From: 62-47 sp044463945
GTDB taxonomy: Bacteria; Pseudomonadota; Alphaproteobacteria; Rhizobiales; Xanthobacteraceae
DNA length: 64,000 nt
Assembly (NCBI GenBank): GCA_044463945.1
Contig: JBIQLW010000021.1
Coordinates: forward strand, 3,502 to 67,501
Direction of reading: 5' to 3'
In this document: piece by piece, positions 37,386-46,157 of the stretch
Position numbering within the stretch: position 1 is the stretch's first letter
Layout of the letters: each line of letters opens with the position of its first letter
Program-made: the position numbers and the translations under genes
Notes under the pieces: generated by a model
Seen by the model: the letters and a program-made list of their open reading frames with translations, nothing else
What the model was told of the DNA's origin: nothing
Database searches by the model: none

Positions 37386-38372
37386 TTGCACATTCTGGTT
37401 CTTGGCGCCGCCGGCATGGTCGGCCGCAAGCTGGTGGAGCGGCTGGTCCGCGACGGCCGCCTCGGCAACCGCGAGATCACGCGGCTGACCTTGCAGGACG
37501 TCGTCGCGCCGCAAAATCCGGCCGGCAACGCCATCCCGACCGCGCTCGTCACCAGCGATTTCGCCGATCCCGGCACCGCCGCACCGCTGGTGGCGGAGCG
37601 GCCCGACGTGATCTTCCATCTCGCGGCCATCGTCTCGGGCGAGGCCGAGGTCGAATTCGACAAGGGCTACCGCATCAATCTCGACGGCACCCGCCATCTG
37701 ATCGAGGCGATCCGCGCGCTTGGTGGCGGTTACAAGCCGCGGCTGGTGTTCACCTCGTCGGTCGCGGTGTTCGGCGCGCCGTTTCCCGACAAGATCGGCG
37801 ACGAGTTTTTTCTCACCCCGCTCACCAGTTACGGCACCCAGAAGGCGATCTGCGAGTTGCTGCTGGCCGACTATACCCGCAAGGGTTTTCTCGACGGCAT
37901 CGGCATCCGGCTGCCGACCATCTGCGTGCGGCCGGGCAAACCCAACAAGGCGGCGTCCGGCTTCTTCTCCAACATCATCCGCGAGCCGCTTGCGGGAGAG
38001 GAGGCGGCGTTGCCGGTATCGGAGGACGTGCGGCACTGGCACGCCTCGCCGCGTTCGGCTGTGGGTTTCCTGATCCACGCCGGCACCATGGATACCGAAG
38101 CGATGGGTGCGCGCCGCAGTCTTAGTATGCCAGGGCTCTCGGCCACCGTCGGGGAGCAGATCGCGGCGCTGGAGCGGGTCGCCGGCAAGAATGTCGTGGC
38201 CCGCATCCGACGCGAGCCCGATCCGGCGATCATCCGCATCGTCGATGGCTGGCCGCGTCAGTTCGATACCGCGCGGGCGCTAAAACTCGGCTTCACGACG
38301 GCGGAAAAGACCTTCGACGACATCATCCGCATCCATATCGAGGATGAACTGGGCGGAACCTTTGTGGCGTGA
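37386..38372 (+). CDS. denD: NAD-dependent dehydrogenase, D-erythronate dehydrogenase (DenD)-like
   Basis: A 328-residue extended SDR (epimerase fold). The N-terminal LVLGAAGMVGRKL (about 4-16) binds the dinucleotide, FHLAAIVSGEAEVEFDKGYRINLDGT and FTSSVAVFG carry the active-site Ser, and Tyr-x-x-x-Lys is in SYGTQKAICE. LPTICVRPGKPNKAASGFFSNIIREPL and LPVSEDVRHWHASP match DenD-type proteins, known to oxidise D-erythronate to the 2-oxo acid. The kinase, isomerase and decarboxylase of that pathway are not here, so the substrate in this cluster is open. Start TTG 37386, supported by AAGGAGTT 8 bp before. Confidence 0.82.
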   Translation: MHILVLGAAGMVGRKLVERLVRDGRLGNREITRLTLQDVVAPQNPAGNAIPTALVTSDFADPGTAAPLVAERPDVIFHLAAIVSGEAEVEFDKGYRINLDGTRHLIEAIRALGGGYKPRLVFTSSVAVFGAPFPDKIGDEFFLTPLTSYGTQKAICELLLADYTRKGFLDGIGIRLPTICVRPGKPNKAASGFFSNIIREPLAGEEAALPVSEDVRHWHASPRSAVGFLIHAGTMDTEAMGARRSLSMPGLSATVGEQIAALERVAGKNVVARIRREPDPAIIRIVDGWPRQFDTARALKLGFTTAEKTFDDIIRIHIEDELGGTFVA

Positions 38373-38382
38373 GGGGGGTGTC

Positions 38383-38994
38383 TCATCGCTGGCTGAAAGC
38401 GAGTTGCGCCGCGAGGCCGGCGAAAGCAGTGGCAACCCCGCGTCGCATCCAGGTCTGAACTGAAGCGCTGGAGATGACATGCCGTCGGACAGCGGCGGCA
38501 AAGGCTCCGTAGGCGGCGAAGATCGCGAAGGTCAGCGCCATGAACACCAGGCTCAGTTCGAGCATCCGGCTGACAGGCGACGCTTCATCCATTCTCACGA
38601 ATTGCGGCAGGAAGGCGAAGAAGAAAATCGAGAGCTTGGGATTGAGCAGGTTGATGAGAATCGCTGAAACGATCACCTGCCGGGCACCTTTGCCGCACGT
38701 CTCGTCATTCAGGCTGAGCATTCCGCGATCACGGAACATCGCCCAGGCCATGGAGAGCAGGTAGGCGACGCCGAGATATTTGAGAATTTGAAACGCCAGC
38801 GCGCTCGTATGAAGCAGTGCGGCCAACCCGCTGATCGCCGCCAGCATATGGGGGACGATGCCGAGCGTGCAGCCAAAGGCGGCAACGAGGCTCGCGCGTG
38901 TTCCGCTAGAGAGGCCGGCCGCCACCGTATAGATCGCGCCGGTGCCGGGCGACGCGATGATGACCAGAGAGGTCAGGAGAAATTCCGGCGTCAT
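38383..38994 (-). CDS. LysE/RhtB-family amino acid exporter
   Basis: A 203-residue membrane protein with about six helices in the LysE/RhtB family. TSLVIIASPGTGAIYTVAAGLSSGTRASLVAAFGCTLGI (about 7-45) and ILINLLNPKLSIFFFAFLPQFV are the family signatures. Such proteins export amino acids or derivatives across the inner membrane. Start ATG 38994 is preferred for the family N-terminus; an in-frame ATG at 39009 falls inside an inverted repeat. It is downstream of an AraC-type regulator on the same strand and convergent with the denD-like gene, 10 bp away. Confidence 0.92.
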   Translation of the reverse strand: MTPEFLLTSLVIIASPGTGAIYTVAAGLSSGTRASLVAAFGCTLGIVPHMLAAISGLAALLHTSALAFQILKYLGVAYLLSMAWAMFRDRGMLSLNDETCGKGARQVIVSAILINLLNPKLSIFFFAFLPQFVRMDEASPVSRMLELSLVFMALTFAIFAAYGAFAAAVRRHVISSASVQTWMRRGVATAFAGLAAQLAFSQR

Positions 38995-39006
38995 GGCGGT
39001 TCCATT

Positions 39007-39036
39007 CATTTGGCTCGATTGTTTTCGAGCCAAATG
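39007..39036 (-). promoter_or_regulatory. 11-bp inverted repeat in the lysE-type leader
   Basis: CATTTGGCTCG (39007-39017) and CGAGCCAAATG (39026-39036), 8 bp apart, ending 12 bp before the exporter ATG. It could be an operator for the adjacent AraC protein or an mRNA hairpin that covers the translation start. No T-run that would make it a normal terminator of the AraC gene. Confidence 0.5.
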
Positions 39037-39075
39037 CGCAGTGCCGCCTCGTTTCGTCTTGAAGGAAATTGCAGC

Positions 39076-39885
39076 TCAGTTCATCGCGGCGGCATAGAGC
39101 CCGGGCGACATGCCATAGGTGCGGACGAACAGCCGGGTCATGTGGCTTTGGTCCGCGAAGCCGGCCGCCTGCGCGGTGTCGGCGAGGGTTGCGCCTTCCG
39201 CGATCATCTTTCGCGCCGTCTGGAGCCGACGCTGGACGAGATAAGCATGTGGCGTGAGACCGGTCGCCTTCGAGAAGCCCCGCACAAGCTGGAATTGGCT
39301 GACACCGCCGATTGCGGCCAGCTCGCCGAGCGACAGGGGCGTGGACGGGTCATCGTCGATCCGCATACGCGCCCGCTCGATTCCCTTGGGCACTCCGGGC
39401 CGCTGCTCCCGGTCGCGATGGTCGATGAGCCGCGTCAGCAGCAGAAGCAGGTTTTCGCGTCGCTCAATTTCGCTGTATCCGCCGTGCGGGTCGGTCATCG
39501 CGCGAAACAGGGACAGGAAGCGCGCCGCCGATCCCGGATCGCGCATCGCAGGGTACGAAAGTTCTGCGCCGCCGGCGCAGCCTTCCGTCAGGGCATGAAT
39601 TGGACCGGCTAAGGCCGCTGGATCGAAATAGAGCATCCGCCATGCGCGGCCGCTCTCTCCGAGCGGCGAGCCGTCATGCACCTCGCCGGGATTGACCGTA
39701 ATGACGTCTCCCGCCTCGGCCTCGACCGTTCCGCGTCCGCTCGCGGATTTCTGCGCGCCGCGCAGGATGACGCCGATCCCGAACTGGTCGTGGGTGTGCC
39801 GGCCGAACGCATGAGACGTATCGGCCGAAACCGCGTCCACGCCTTTCATCCCGCAACGGGTTATCTTGAACTGTCCTTTTGTCAT
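39076..39885 (-). CDS. AraC-family transcriptional regulator with cupin sensor
   Basis: A 269-residue regulator. The N-terminal cupin-like sensor has HAFGRHTHDQFGIGVILRG (about 25-43) and GDVITVNPGEVHDGSPLG. The C-terminal AraC DNA-binding domain has two helix-turn-helix units: LSLGELAAIGGVSQFQLVRGFSKATGLTPHAYLVQRRL and IAEGATLADTAQAAGFADQSHMTRLFVRTYGMSPGLY. AraC regulators of this kind often stand next to a LysE exporter and control it; that is inferred here. ATG 39885 (MTKGQFKITR) is the natural family start. Confidence 0.92.
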   Translation of the reverse strand: MTKGQFKITRCGMKGVDAVSADTSHAFGRHTHDQFGIGVILRGAQKSASGRGTVEAEAGDVITVNPGEVHDGSPLGESGRAWRMLYFDPAALAGPIHALTEGCAGGAELSYPAMRDPGSAARFLSLFRAMTDPHGGYSEIERRENLLLLLTRLIDHRDREQRPGVPKGIERARMRIDDDPSTPLSLGELAAIGGVSQFQLVRGFSKATGLTPHAYLVQRRLQTARKMIAEGATLADTAQAAGFADQSHMTRLFVRTYGMSPGLYAAAMN

Positions 39886-40105
39886 CGCTGCGACGCTACC
39901 TCGCAATGGTAACCCGGACCATGCGAAACCCGGCAACCGGCGCGGAGCCTTCAGCCATGCCGATCCCGCATTGCCCGTCTTGGCCGGAATCCTCTTGCGC
40001 TGCGGCAGGAGTTGTCCCAAACCAATACCAATGCGGCCGGGCGCCAGCGCGGCCCGCGGGTCCACTCGGGACATCACAGGTTCGGGACAGCACAGGAAGG
40101 CAGCC

Positions 40106-41275
40106 ATGACAGCCAGTATCGTGGGATGGGCGCACACCCCGTTCGGGAAATTCGACGCGGAGACAGTGGAGAGCCTGGTGGTCCGCGCCGCCAACGAGGC
40201 GTTGGCCGATGCCGGCATCTCGGCGGCCGACGTTGACGAGATCGTGCTCGGCCACTTCAACGCCGGCTTCTCGCCGCAGGACTTCACCGCGGCGCTGGTG
40301 TTGCAGGCCGATCCGAAGCTGCGTTTCAAGCCGGCGACGCGCGTCGAGAACGCCTGCGCCACCGGTTCGGCGGCGGTGCATCAGGGTATCCGCGCCATCG
40401 CCGCCGGCGCCGCGCGCATCGTGCTGGTGGTCGGCGTCGAGCAGATGACCCGCACGCCGGGCCCGGAGATCGGCAAGAATCTGCTGCGCGCCTCCTATCT
40501 GCCGGAGGACGGCGACACGCCGGCGGGTTTCGCCGGGGTGTTCGGCAAGATCGCGCAAGCCTATTTCCAGAAATATGGCGACCAGTCCGACGCGCTGGCG
40601 ATGATCGCCGCCAAGAACCACAAGAACGGCGTCGCCAACCCTTACGCGCAGATGCGCAAGGATTTCGGCTTCGAGTTCTGCCGCGCCGAGAGCGAGAAGA
40701 ATCCGTTCGTCGCCGGCCCGCTGAAGCGCACCGACTGCTCGCTGGTGTCGGACGGCGCGGCCGCGCTGGTGCTGACCGATACCGAGACCGCCAAATCCAT
40801 GGGCAAGGCGGTCAACATCCGCGCCACCGCCCACGCGCAGGATTTCCTGCCGATGTCGAAGCGCGACATTCTCGATTTCGAGGGCTGCACGGTCGCGTGG
40901 CAGCGTGCGCTGCAATCGGCCGGCGTCTCGCTGTCGGACCTGTCGTTCGTCGAGACCCATGACTGCTTCACCATCGCCGAGCTGATCGAATACGAGGCGA
41001 TGGGGCTGACGCCGAAGGGGCAGGGCGCGCGCGCCATCAAGGAAGGCTGGACCCAGAAGGATGGCAAGCTGCCGATCAATCCGTCCGGCGGGCTCAAGGC
41101 CAAGGGCCACCCGATCGGCGCGACCGGCGTCTCGATGCACGTTCTCACCGCGATGCAGCTTCTGGGGCAGGCCCCGGAGGGGATGCAGATCAAGGATGCG
41201 ACGCTGGGCGGCGTGTTCAACATGGGCGGCGCAGCGGTCGCCAACTACGTCTCGTTGCTGGAGCCGGCGAAGTAA
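40106..41275 (+). CDS. Thiolase-family acetyl-CoA acetyltransferase (SCP2-type)
   Basis: A 389-residue thiolase. The nucleophile is Cys84 in ENACATGSAA; SFVETHDCFTIAELIEYEAMG contains the second active-site region; GGLKAKGHPIGATG (near residue 335) carries the conserved His-Pro. The THDCF...KGHPIGATG arrangement is of the SCP2/non-specific lipid-transfer-type thiolases rather than the classical PhaA. It would cleave a 3-ketoacyl-CoA. ATG 40106 follows AGGAAGG. It is first in a four-gene operon with two CoA ligases and an acyl-CoA dehydrogenase. Confidence 0.93.
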   Translation: MTASIVGWAHTPFGKFDAETVESLVVRAANEALADAGISAADVDEIVLGHFNAGFSPQDFTAALVLQADPKLRFKPATRVENACATGSAAVHQGIRAIAAGAARIVLVVGVEQMTRTPGPEIGKNLLRASYLPEDGDTPAGFAGVFGKIAQAYFQKYGDQSDALAMIAAKNHKNGVANPYAQMRKDFGFEFCRAESEKNPFVAGPLKRTDCSLVSDGAAALVLTDTETAKSMGKAVNIRATAHAQDFLPMSKRDILDFEGCTVAWQRALQSAGVSLSDLSFVETHDCFTIAELIEYEAMGLTPKGQGARAIKEGWTQKDGKLPINPSGGLKAKGHPIGATGVSMHVLTAMQLLGQAPEGMQIKDATLGGVFNMGGAAVANYVSLLEPAK

Positions 41276-41303
41276 GCCGGCTTTCGCGGCGGGAGGGCCG
41301 ATC

Positions 41304-42830
41304 ATGAACATGGCCGAGTGGCTCGCGGCGAGCGCGCGCCTGCGTCCCGAGGCGCCGGCGCTCCTGACGGGCACGCGCGTTGACGCCGACTACCGCGCCT
41401 TCGCGCGGCGGTCGGCTGCGGTCGGCGCGTATCTGGCGGCCCGCCACGGCGTCAAGCCTGGCGACCGCGTGGCGCTGTTCATGACCAACTGCACCGCCTA
41501 TTTCGAATGCCTTTACGGCATCTGGTGGATCGGCGCGGTGGCGGTGCCGATCAACGCCAAGCTGCACGGCCGCGAAGCGGCATGGATTTGTCAGAACTCC
41601 GGCGCGAAACTGGTGTTTCTGTCGAAGGACAGCGCGTCGGCCTGGGCGGACGGTGAGGCCGCGTCACTGCCGACGCTGTCGGTCGATAGCGACGACTACC
41701 GGCGCGGCCGCGAGGGCGAGGGCGCACCTGCGCCGCTGCCGCGCGCGACCGACGATCTGGCGTGGCTGTTCTACACTTCCGGCACCACCGGGCGTCCCAA
41801 GGGGGTGATGCTGAGCCACGGCAATCTGCTGGCGATGTCGATGTGCTACTTCGCCGACGTCGATCAGGTGACGCCGCAGGACGCAGTACTCTACGCCGCG
41901 CCGATCTCTCATGGCGCCGGGCTCTACAACTTCCCCAACGTCCGGATGGGCGCGCGCCATGTCGTGCCCGAATCCGGCGGGTTCGACGCCGACGAGGTGC
42001 TGACGCTCGGCAAAGAGTTGCGCAACGTCTCGATGTTCGCCGCGCCGACCATGGTGCGCCGCCTCGTCGATGCCGCCAAGACGCGCAATGAGGACGGCGA
42101 CGGCATCCGCACCATCGTCTACGGCGGCGGCCCGATGTATCTCGCCGACATCCGCGACGCCATGGCGACCATGGGGCAGCGCTTTGTGCAGATTTACGGC
42201 CAAGGCGAATCGCCGATGACGATCACCGCCTTGAGCCGCGAGTGGCACGGCCGCACCGATCATCCGCGCTATCTCGAACGGCTGGCCTCGGTTGGGCCGG
42301 CGCAGAGCGTGATGTCGGTGCGCATCACCGATCCTGACGGCAACCCGCTGCCGGCGGGCGAGACCGGCGAGATCGAGGCCAAGGGGACGGCGGTGATGCT
42401 GGGTTACTGGGAAAACCCAGAGGCCACCGCCGCCACGCTCAAGGACGGCTGGTTGCGCACCGGCGACGTCGGCCGGCTCGACGCCGACGGCTTCCTCACG
42501 CTGTCGGACCGCTCCAAGGACGTCATCATTTCAGGCGGCACCAACATCTATCCGCGCGAGGTCGAGGAAGCGCTGCTGACCCATCCCGAGGTGCGCGAGG
42601 TGTCGGCCATCGGCCTGCCCGACCCGGAATGGGGCGAGATCGTCGTCGCCTGCATGGTGCTGGAGCAGGGCGCGGAGCGCGACGACCGCAAGTTCGACAC
42701 CCATTGCCTCGCCTCGATCGCGCGTTTCAAGCGTCCCAAGCGCTACGTCTATCTCGATGCGTTGCCGAAGAACAACTACGGCAAGGTGCTGAAGACTGCG
42801 CTGCGCGAGCGTCTCGGCGGCAAGGGCTGA
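41304..42830 (+). CDS. AMP-forming acyl-CoA synthetase
   Basis: A 508-residue ANL-superfamily ligase. The phosphate-binding loop is LFYTSGTTGRPKGVMLSHGN (about 155-175), IYGQGESPMT is the A5-type motif (the usual YGxTE becomes YGQGE), GWLRTGDVGRLDADGFLTLSDRSKDVIISGG is the hinge region (about 385-415), and the C-terminal Lys is in PKNNYGKVLK. It activates a carboxylic acid of unknown structure; position between thiolase and acyl-CoA dehydrogenase suggests beta-oxidation of an unusual acid. GGGAGG precedes ATG 41304. Confidence 0.93.
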   Translation: MNMAEWLAASARLRPEAPALLTGTRVDADYRAFARRSAAVGAYLAARHGVKPGDRVALFMTNCTAYFECLYGIWWIGAVAVPINAKLHGREAAWICQNSGAKLVFLSKDSASAWADGEAASLPTLSVDSDDYRRGREGEGAPAPLPRATDDLAWLFYTSGTTGRPKGVMLSHGNLLAMSMCYFADVDQVTPQDAVLYAAPISHGAGLYNFPNVRMGARHVVPESGGFDADEVLTLGKELRNVSMFAAPTMVRRLVDAAKTRNEDGDGIRTIVYGGGPMYLADIRDAMATMGQRFVQIYGQGESPMTITALSREWHGRTDHPRYLERLASVGPAQSVMSVRITDPDGNPLPAGETGEIEAKGTAVMLGYWENPEATAATLKDGWLRTGDVGRLDADGFLTLSDRSKDVIISGGTNIYPREVEEALLTHPEVREVSAIGLPDPEWGEIVVACMVLEQGAERDDRKFDTHCLASIARFKRPKRYVYLDALPKNNYGKVLKTALRERLGGKG

Positions 42831-42875
42831 TCGTTCGGGTCAAGGTGCGCGCGGCACGATCGAAGGGAGCGAGCG

Positions 42876-44042
42876 ATGGATTTTGCACTGAGCGCCGAGC
42901 AGGAGTCCATCCGCGACGCCATCGCCAAAATCTGCACGCCGTTCGACGATGCCTATTGGCTGGCGAAGGATCGCGAAGGCGGATTTCCGGCGGAGTTTCA
43001 CAAGGCGATAGCGGATGCCGGCTGGCTCGGTATCTGCATTCCTGAAGCGTACGGCGGCTCGGGGCTCGGCATCACCGAAGCCGCGATCATGATGCGCACC
43101 ATCTCGGAATCCGGTGCCGGCATGTCGGGCGCGTCCGCCGTGCATATGAACGTGTTCGGGCTCAACCCCGTCGTGGTGTTTGGCACCGACGACCAGTGCC
43201 GTCGCATGTTGCCGCCGATTGTTTCCGGCGCGGAGCGCGCGTGTTTCGCCGTCACCGAACCGAACACCGGCCTCAACACCACTCAGCTCAAGACCCGCGC
43301 GGTGCGCCACGGCGACAAGTACGTTGTCAACGGCCAGAAGGTGTGGATTTCGACGGCACAGGTGGCGGAGAAGATCCTGCTATTGGCGCGCACCACGCCG
43401 CTGGAGGAAGTGAAATCGCCGACCCGCGGCCTGAGCCTGTTCTACACCGATTTCGACCGCACGCGCATCGCGGTCCATGAGATCGAGAAGATGGGCCGCA
43501 AGGCGGTGGATTCCAACGAACTGTTCTTCGAGAATTTCGAGATTCCGGTCGCCGACCGCATCGGCGAGGAAGGCCGCGGGTTTGAGTACATCCTGCACGG
43601 CATGAACCCGGAGCGCATCCTGATCGCGGCGGAAGCGGTGGGGCTCGGCAAGCTCGCGCTGTCGCGCGCGGCAGCCTACGCCCGGACCCGCATCGTGTTC
43701 AACCGGCCGATCGGGCAGAACCAGGCGATCCAGCACCCGCTGGCGAAGAACTGGATGGAGCTTGAGGCGGCCTGGCTGATGGTGATGTCGGCGGGCTGGC
43801 AGTACGACAAGGGACTATCGTGCGGCCCGGCCGCCAATGCCGCGAAATATCTGGCCGCGGAAGCCGGGTTTCACGCCTGCGAGCAGGCGGTGATGACCCA
43901 CGGCGGCTTCGGTTACGCCAAGGAGTTTCACGTCGAGCGCTACATGCGCGAAATCATGATCCCGCGCATCGCCCCGATCAGCCCGCAGCTCATTCTCTCC
44001 TTCATCGCCGAGAAAGTGCTGGGCCTGCCGAAATCCTATTGA
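42876..44042 (+). CDS. Acyl-CoA dehydrogenase
   Basis: A 388-residue flavoprotein of the acyl-CoA dehydrogenase family. ACFAVTEPNTGLNTTQLKTRAV (about 128-150) and VNGQKVWIS bind FAD and substrate, and the C-terminal ACEQAVMTHGGFGYAKEFHVERYMREIMIPRIAPIS is typical. The usual catalytic glutamate position after YMREI is less conserved in this subgroup, so substrate class cannot be read. It donates electrons to ETF. Transcribed with the ligase upstream (45-bp gap) and the NDP-forming ligase downstream (11-bp gap). Confidence 0.93.
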   Translation: MDFALSAEQESIRDAIAKICTPFDDAYWLAKDREGGFPAEFHKAIADAGWLGICIPEAYGGSGLGITEAAIMMRTISESGAGMSGASAVHMNVFGLNPVVVFGTDDQCRRMLPPIVSGAERACFAVTEPNTGLNTTQLKTRAVRHGDKYVVNGQKVWISTAQVAEKILLLARTTPLEEVKSPTRGLSLFYTDFDRTRIAVHEIEKMGRKAVDSNELFFENFEIPVADRIGEEGRGFEYILHGMNPERILIAAEAVGLGKLALSRAAAYARTRIVFNRPIGQNQAIQHPLAKNWMELEAAWLMVMSAGWQYDKGLSCGPAANAAKYLAAEAGFHACEQAVMTHGGFGYAKEFHVERYMREIMIPRIAPISPQLILSFIAEKVLGLPKSY

Positions 44043-44053
44043 AGGACCATGTC

Positions 44054-46147
44054 ATGAGCCGTCTTCGGGCCGCCCTCGATCCGCGTTCCATCGCGATCAT
44101 CGGAGCTTCGGAAAATCCCAACAAGATCGGTGGCCGGCCTGTCCATTACCTCGACAAGTTCGGCTTCAAGGGCAAGGTGTTTCCGATCAATCCGACGCGG
44201 CAGCAGGTGCAGGGGCACAAATGCTATCCCGGCCTCGCCGATCTTCCCGAAGCGCCGGAGATGGCGATCGTCGCGGTCGCGGGCGACAACGCCATCGACG
44301 CGGTGGAGGAATGCGCCGCGCGGGGCGTCAAGGTCGCGGTGGTGATGGCCTCGGGCTTCGGCGAGGTTGATGCCGTCGCCGGCAAGGCCAAGGAGCGGCG
44401 CATGGTGGAGGTCGCTCACAAGGCCGGGATGCGCATCGTCGGGCCGAACTCGCAAGGGCTCGCCAATTTCGGCACCGGCGCGATCGCCAGCTTTTCTACT
44501 ATGTTCATGGACATGGATCGCGCCGAGGGGCATGTCGCGATGCTCAGCCAGAGCGGGGCGCTGTCCACCGTGCCGGTCGGCTTCCTGCGCCAGAAGGGCA
44601 TCGGCGTGCGCCACACCCACGCCACCGGTAACGACGCCGACATCACCGTTGGCGAACTGGCGGTTGCGGTGGCGGAGGACCCCGAGGTCAAGCTGCTGCT
44701 GCTCTATCTGGAGAGCATTCCCGACACCACCTATCTGGAGGAACTGGCCGCGGTTGCGCTTAAGCGCGATCTGCCGGTCATCGCGCTCAAGTCCGGACGC
44801 ACCGAAGCGGGGCGGCAGGCGGCGCAGTCGCACACCGGCGCGCTCGCCAACGAGGACCGCGTGGTCGATGCGTTCTTCGAACATCACGGCATCTGGCGCG
44901 CACCGGACATGCGCGGCTTGGTGGAGGCGACTGAACTCTATCTGAAAGGCTGGAAGCCGAGCGGCCGGCGGCTGGTGGCGATCAGCAATTCCGGCGCGGT
45001 GTGCGTGATGACTGCGGACGCCGCGACCGCGGCGGGAATGCCGATGGCCAAGCTCGCCCCCGAGACCGACAAGAAGCTCAAAGACATTCTGCCGAGCTTC
45101 GCCACCACCACCAATCCGATCGACATCACTGCGGCGCTGCTCTCCAACAGCCGGCTGTTCGGCGATATCCTGCCGGTGATCGCCGAGGACCCGGCGGCCG
45201 ATGCGTTCCTGATCGGCGTGCCAGTGGCGGGGCAGGGCTACGACGTGCCGTCCTTCGCGCGCGATACCGCCGCGTTCGGCAGGCAGACCGGCAAGCCGCT
45301 GGTGGTCGCCGCCACGCAAAAGAGTGTCGCCGATGAGTTCGCCGCGCACGGCACCGTCGTATTTCCAACCGAGGTGGAAGGGGTGGCGGCGCTGCACCAG
45401 TTCCTGTCGCACAAGGATCTGATGGCGCGCACGCGCGCGCGGAAGGCGGAGCGCGCCAAATCCGCGCCGGCTGTCGCACCTCAAGGTGCGACGCGGATGC
45501 TGAACGAGGCCGAGAGCCTCGCGCTTCTGGCCGCGCGCGGCATCACGGTGGTGCCGCATCGGCTATGCCGCTCACGCGACGAGGCCAGGGCTGCGTTCGC
45601 GGCGCTCGGCGGGCCCGTGGTGGTCAAGGGTTGCTCTGCCGATATCGCCCACAAGTCCGAACTCGGGCTGGTGAAGCTCGGCGTCGCCAGCGCGGAGGCG
45701 GTGGCCGGCATCTATGATGACATGGAGCGGATCATCCGCGAGCACGGCGCGCGCTTCGATGGCGTCATCGTCGCGGCGATGGCGGGCGGTCGCCGCGAGA
45801 TCATGATCGGCGCGCATCGCGATCCGGTGTTCGGGCCGGTGGTGGCGATGGGCGACGGCGGCAAATACGTCGAGATCTTCCGCGACACCGCCTTGCTGCT
45901 GCCGCCGTTCACGCAAGCCGAGGCGGTGGAGGCATTGCAACGGCTGCGCATCGCGCCCCTGTTCGCAGGTGTGCGCGGCGAGCCGCCGATGGATGTCGCG
46001 GCGTTGAGCGACGCCATCGTCCGCATCGGTGCGCTGATGGCCGATCCCGAGGCCCGGGTGATGAGCCTCGACCTGAACCCGGTGATGCTGGACAGTGAAG
46101 GCAAGGGCTGCGTGGTGGTTGACGCGGTGGTGTTCCAGGCGACGTAA
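44054..46147 (+). CDS. NDP-forming acyl-CoA synthetase (acetate-CoA ligase family)
   Basis: A 697-residue protein joining a CoA-binding domain (SIAIIGASENPNKIGGRP at the N-terminus), a succinyl-CoA-ligase-like domain with GPNSQGLANF, the phosphohistidine region KSGRTEAGRQAAQSHTGALANED (about 240-262), and a C-terminal ATP-grasp half (PVVVKGCSADIAHKSELGLVKLGV from about 515). It makes acyl-CoA using ATP to ADP, so it could work in reverse to conserve energy. It is the last gene of the thiolase operon and ends 10 bp from the convergent TRAP gene. Its relation to the AMP-forming ligase in the same operon is unknown. Confidence 0.92.
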   Translation: MSRLRAALDPRSIAIIGASENPNKIGGRPVHYLDKFGFKGKVFPINPTRQQVQGHKCYPGLADLPEAPEMAIVAVAGDNAIDAVEECAARGVKVAVVMASGFGEVDAVAGKAKERRMVEVAHKAGMRIVGPNSQGLANFGTGAIASFSTMFMDMDRAEGHVAMLSQSGALSTVPVGFLRQKGIGVRHTHATGNDADITVGELAVAVAEDPEVKLLLLYLESIPDTTYLEELAAVALKRDLPVIALKSGRTEAGRQAAQSHTGALANEDRVVDAFFEHHGIWRAPDMRGLVEATELYLKGWKPSGRRLVAISNSGAVCVMTADAATAAGMPMAKLAPETDKKLKDILPSFATTTNPIDITAALLSNSRLFGDILPVIAEDPAADAFLIGVPVAGQGYDVPSFARDTAAFGRQTGKPLVVAATQKSVADEFAAHGTVVFPTEVEGVAALHQFLSHKDLMARTRARKAERAKSAPAVAPQGATRMLNEAESLALLAARGITVVPHRLCRSRDEARAAFAALGGPVVVKGCSADIAHKSELGLVKLGVASAEAVAGIYDDMERIIREHGARFDGVIVAAMAGGRREIMIGAHRDPVFGPVVAMGDGGKYVEIFRDTALLLPPFTQAEAVEALQRLRIAPLFAGVRGEPPMDVAALSDAIVRIGALMADPEARVMSLDLNPVMLDSEGKGCVVVDAVVFQAT

Positions 46148-46157
46148 TGCGAGGCGG

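Noticed and set aside
41263..41281. GCCGGC inverted repeat around the thiolase stop codon
   Set aside because: Only six GC-rich base pairs in very GC-rich DNA; expected by chance and within an operon.
39896..41374. 492-codon minus-strand frame opposite the thiolase gene
   Set aside because: Shadow frame; thiolase active-site motifs are on the plus strand.
44036..45559. 507-codon minus-strand frame opposite the NDP-forming ligase
   Set aside because: Arg/His-rich shadow with no motif; the plus-strand gene shows full CoA-ligase domains.
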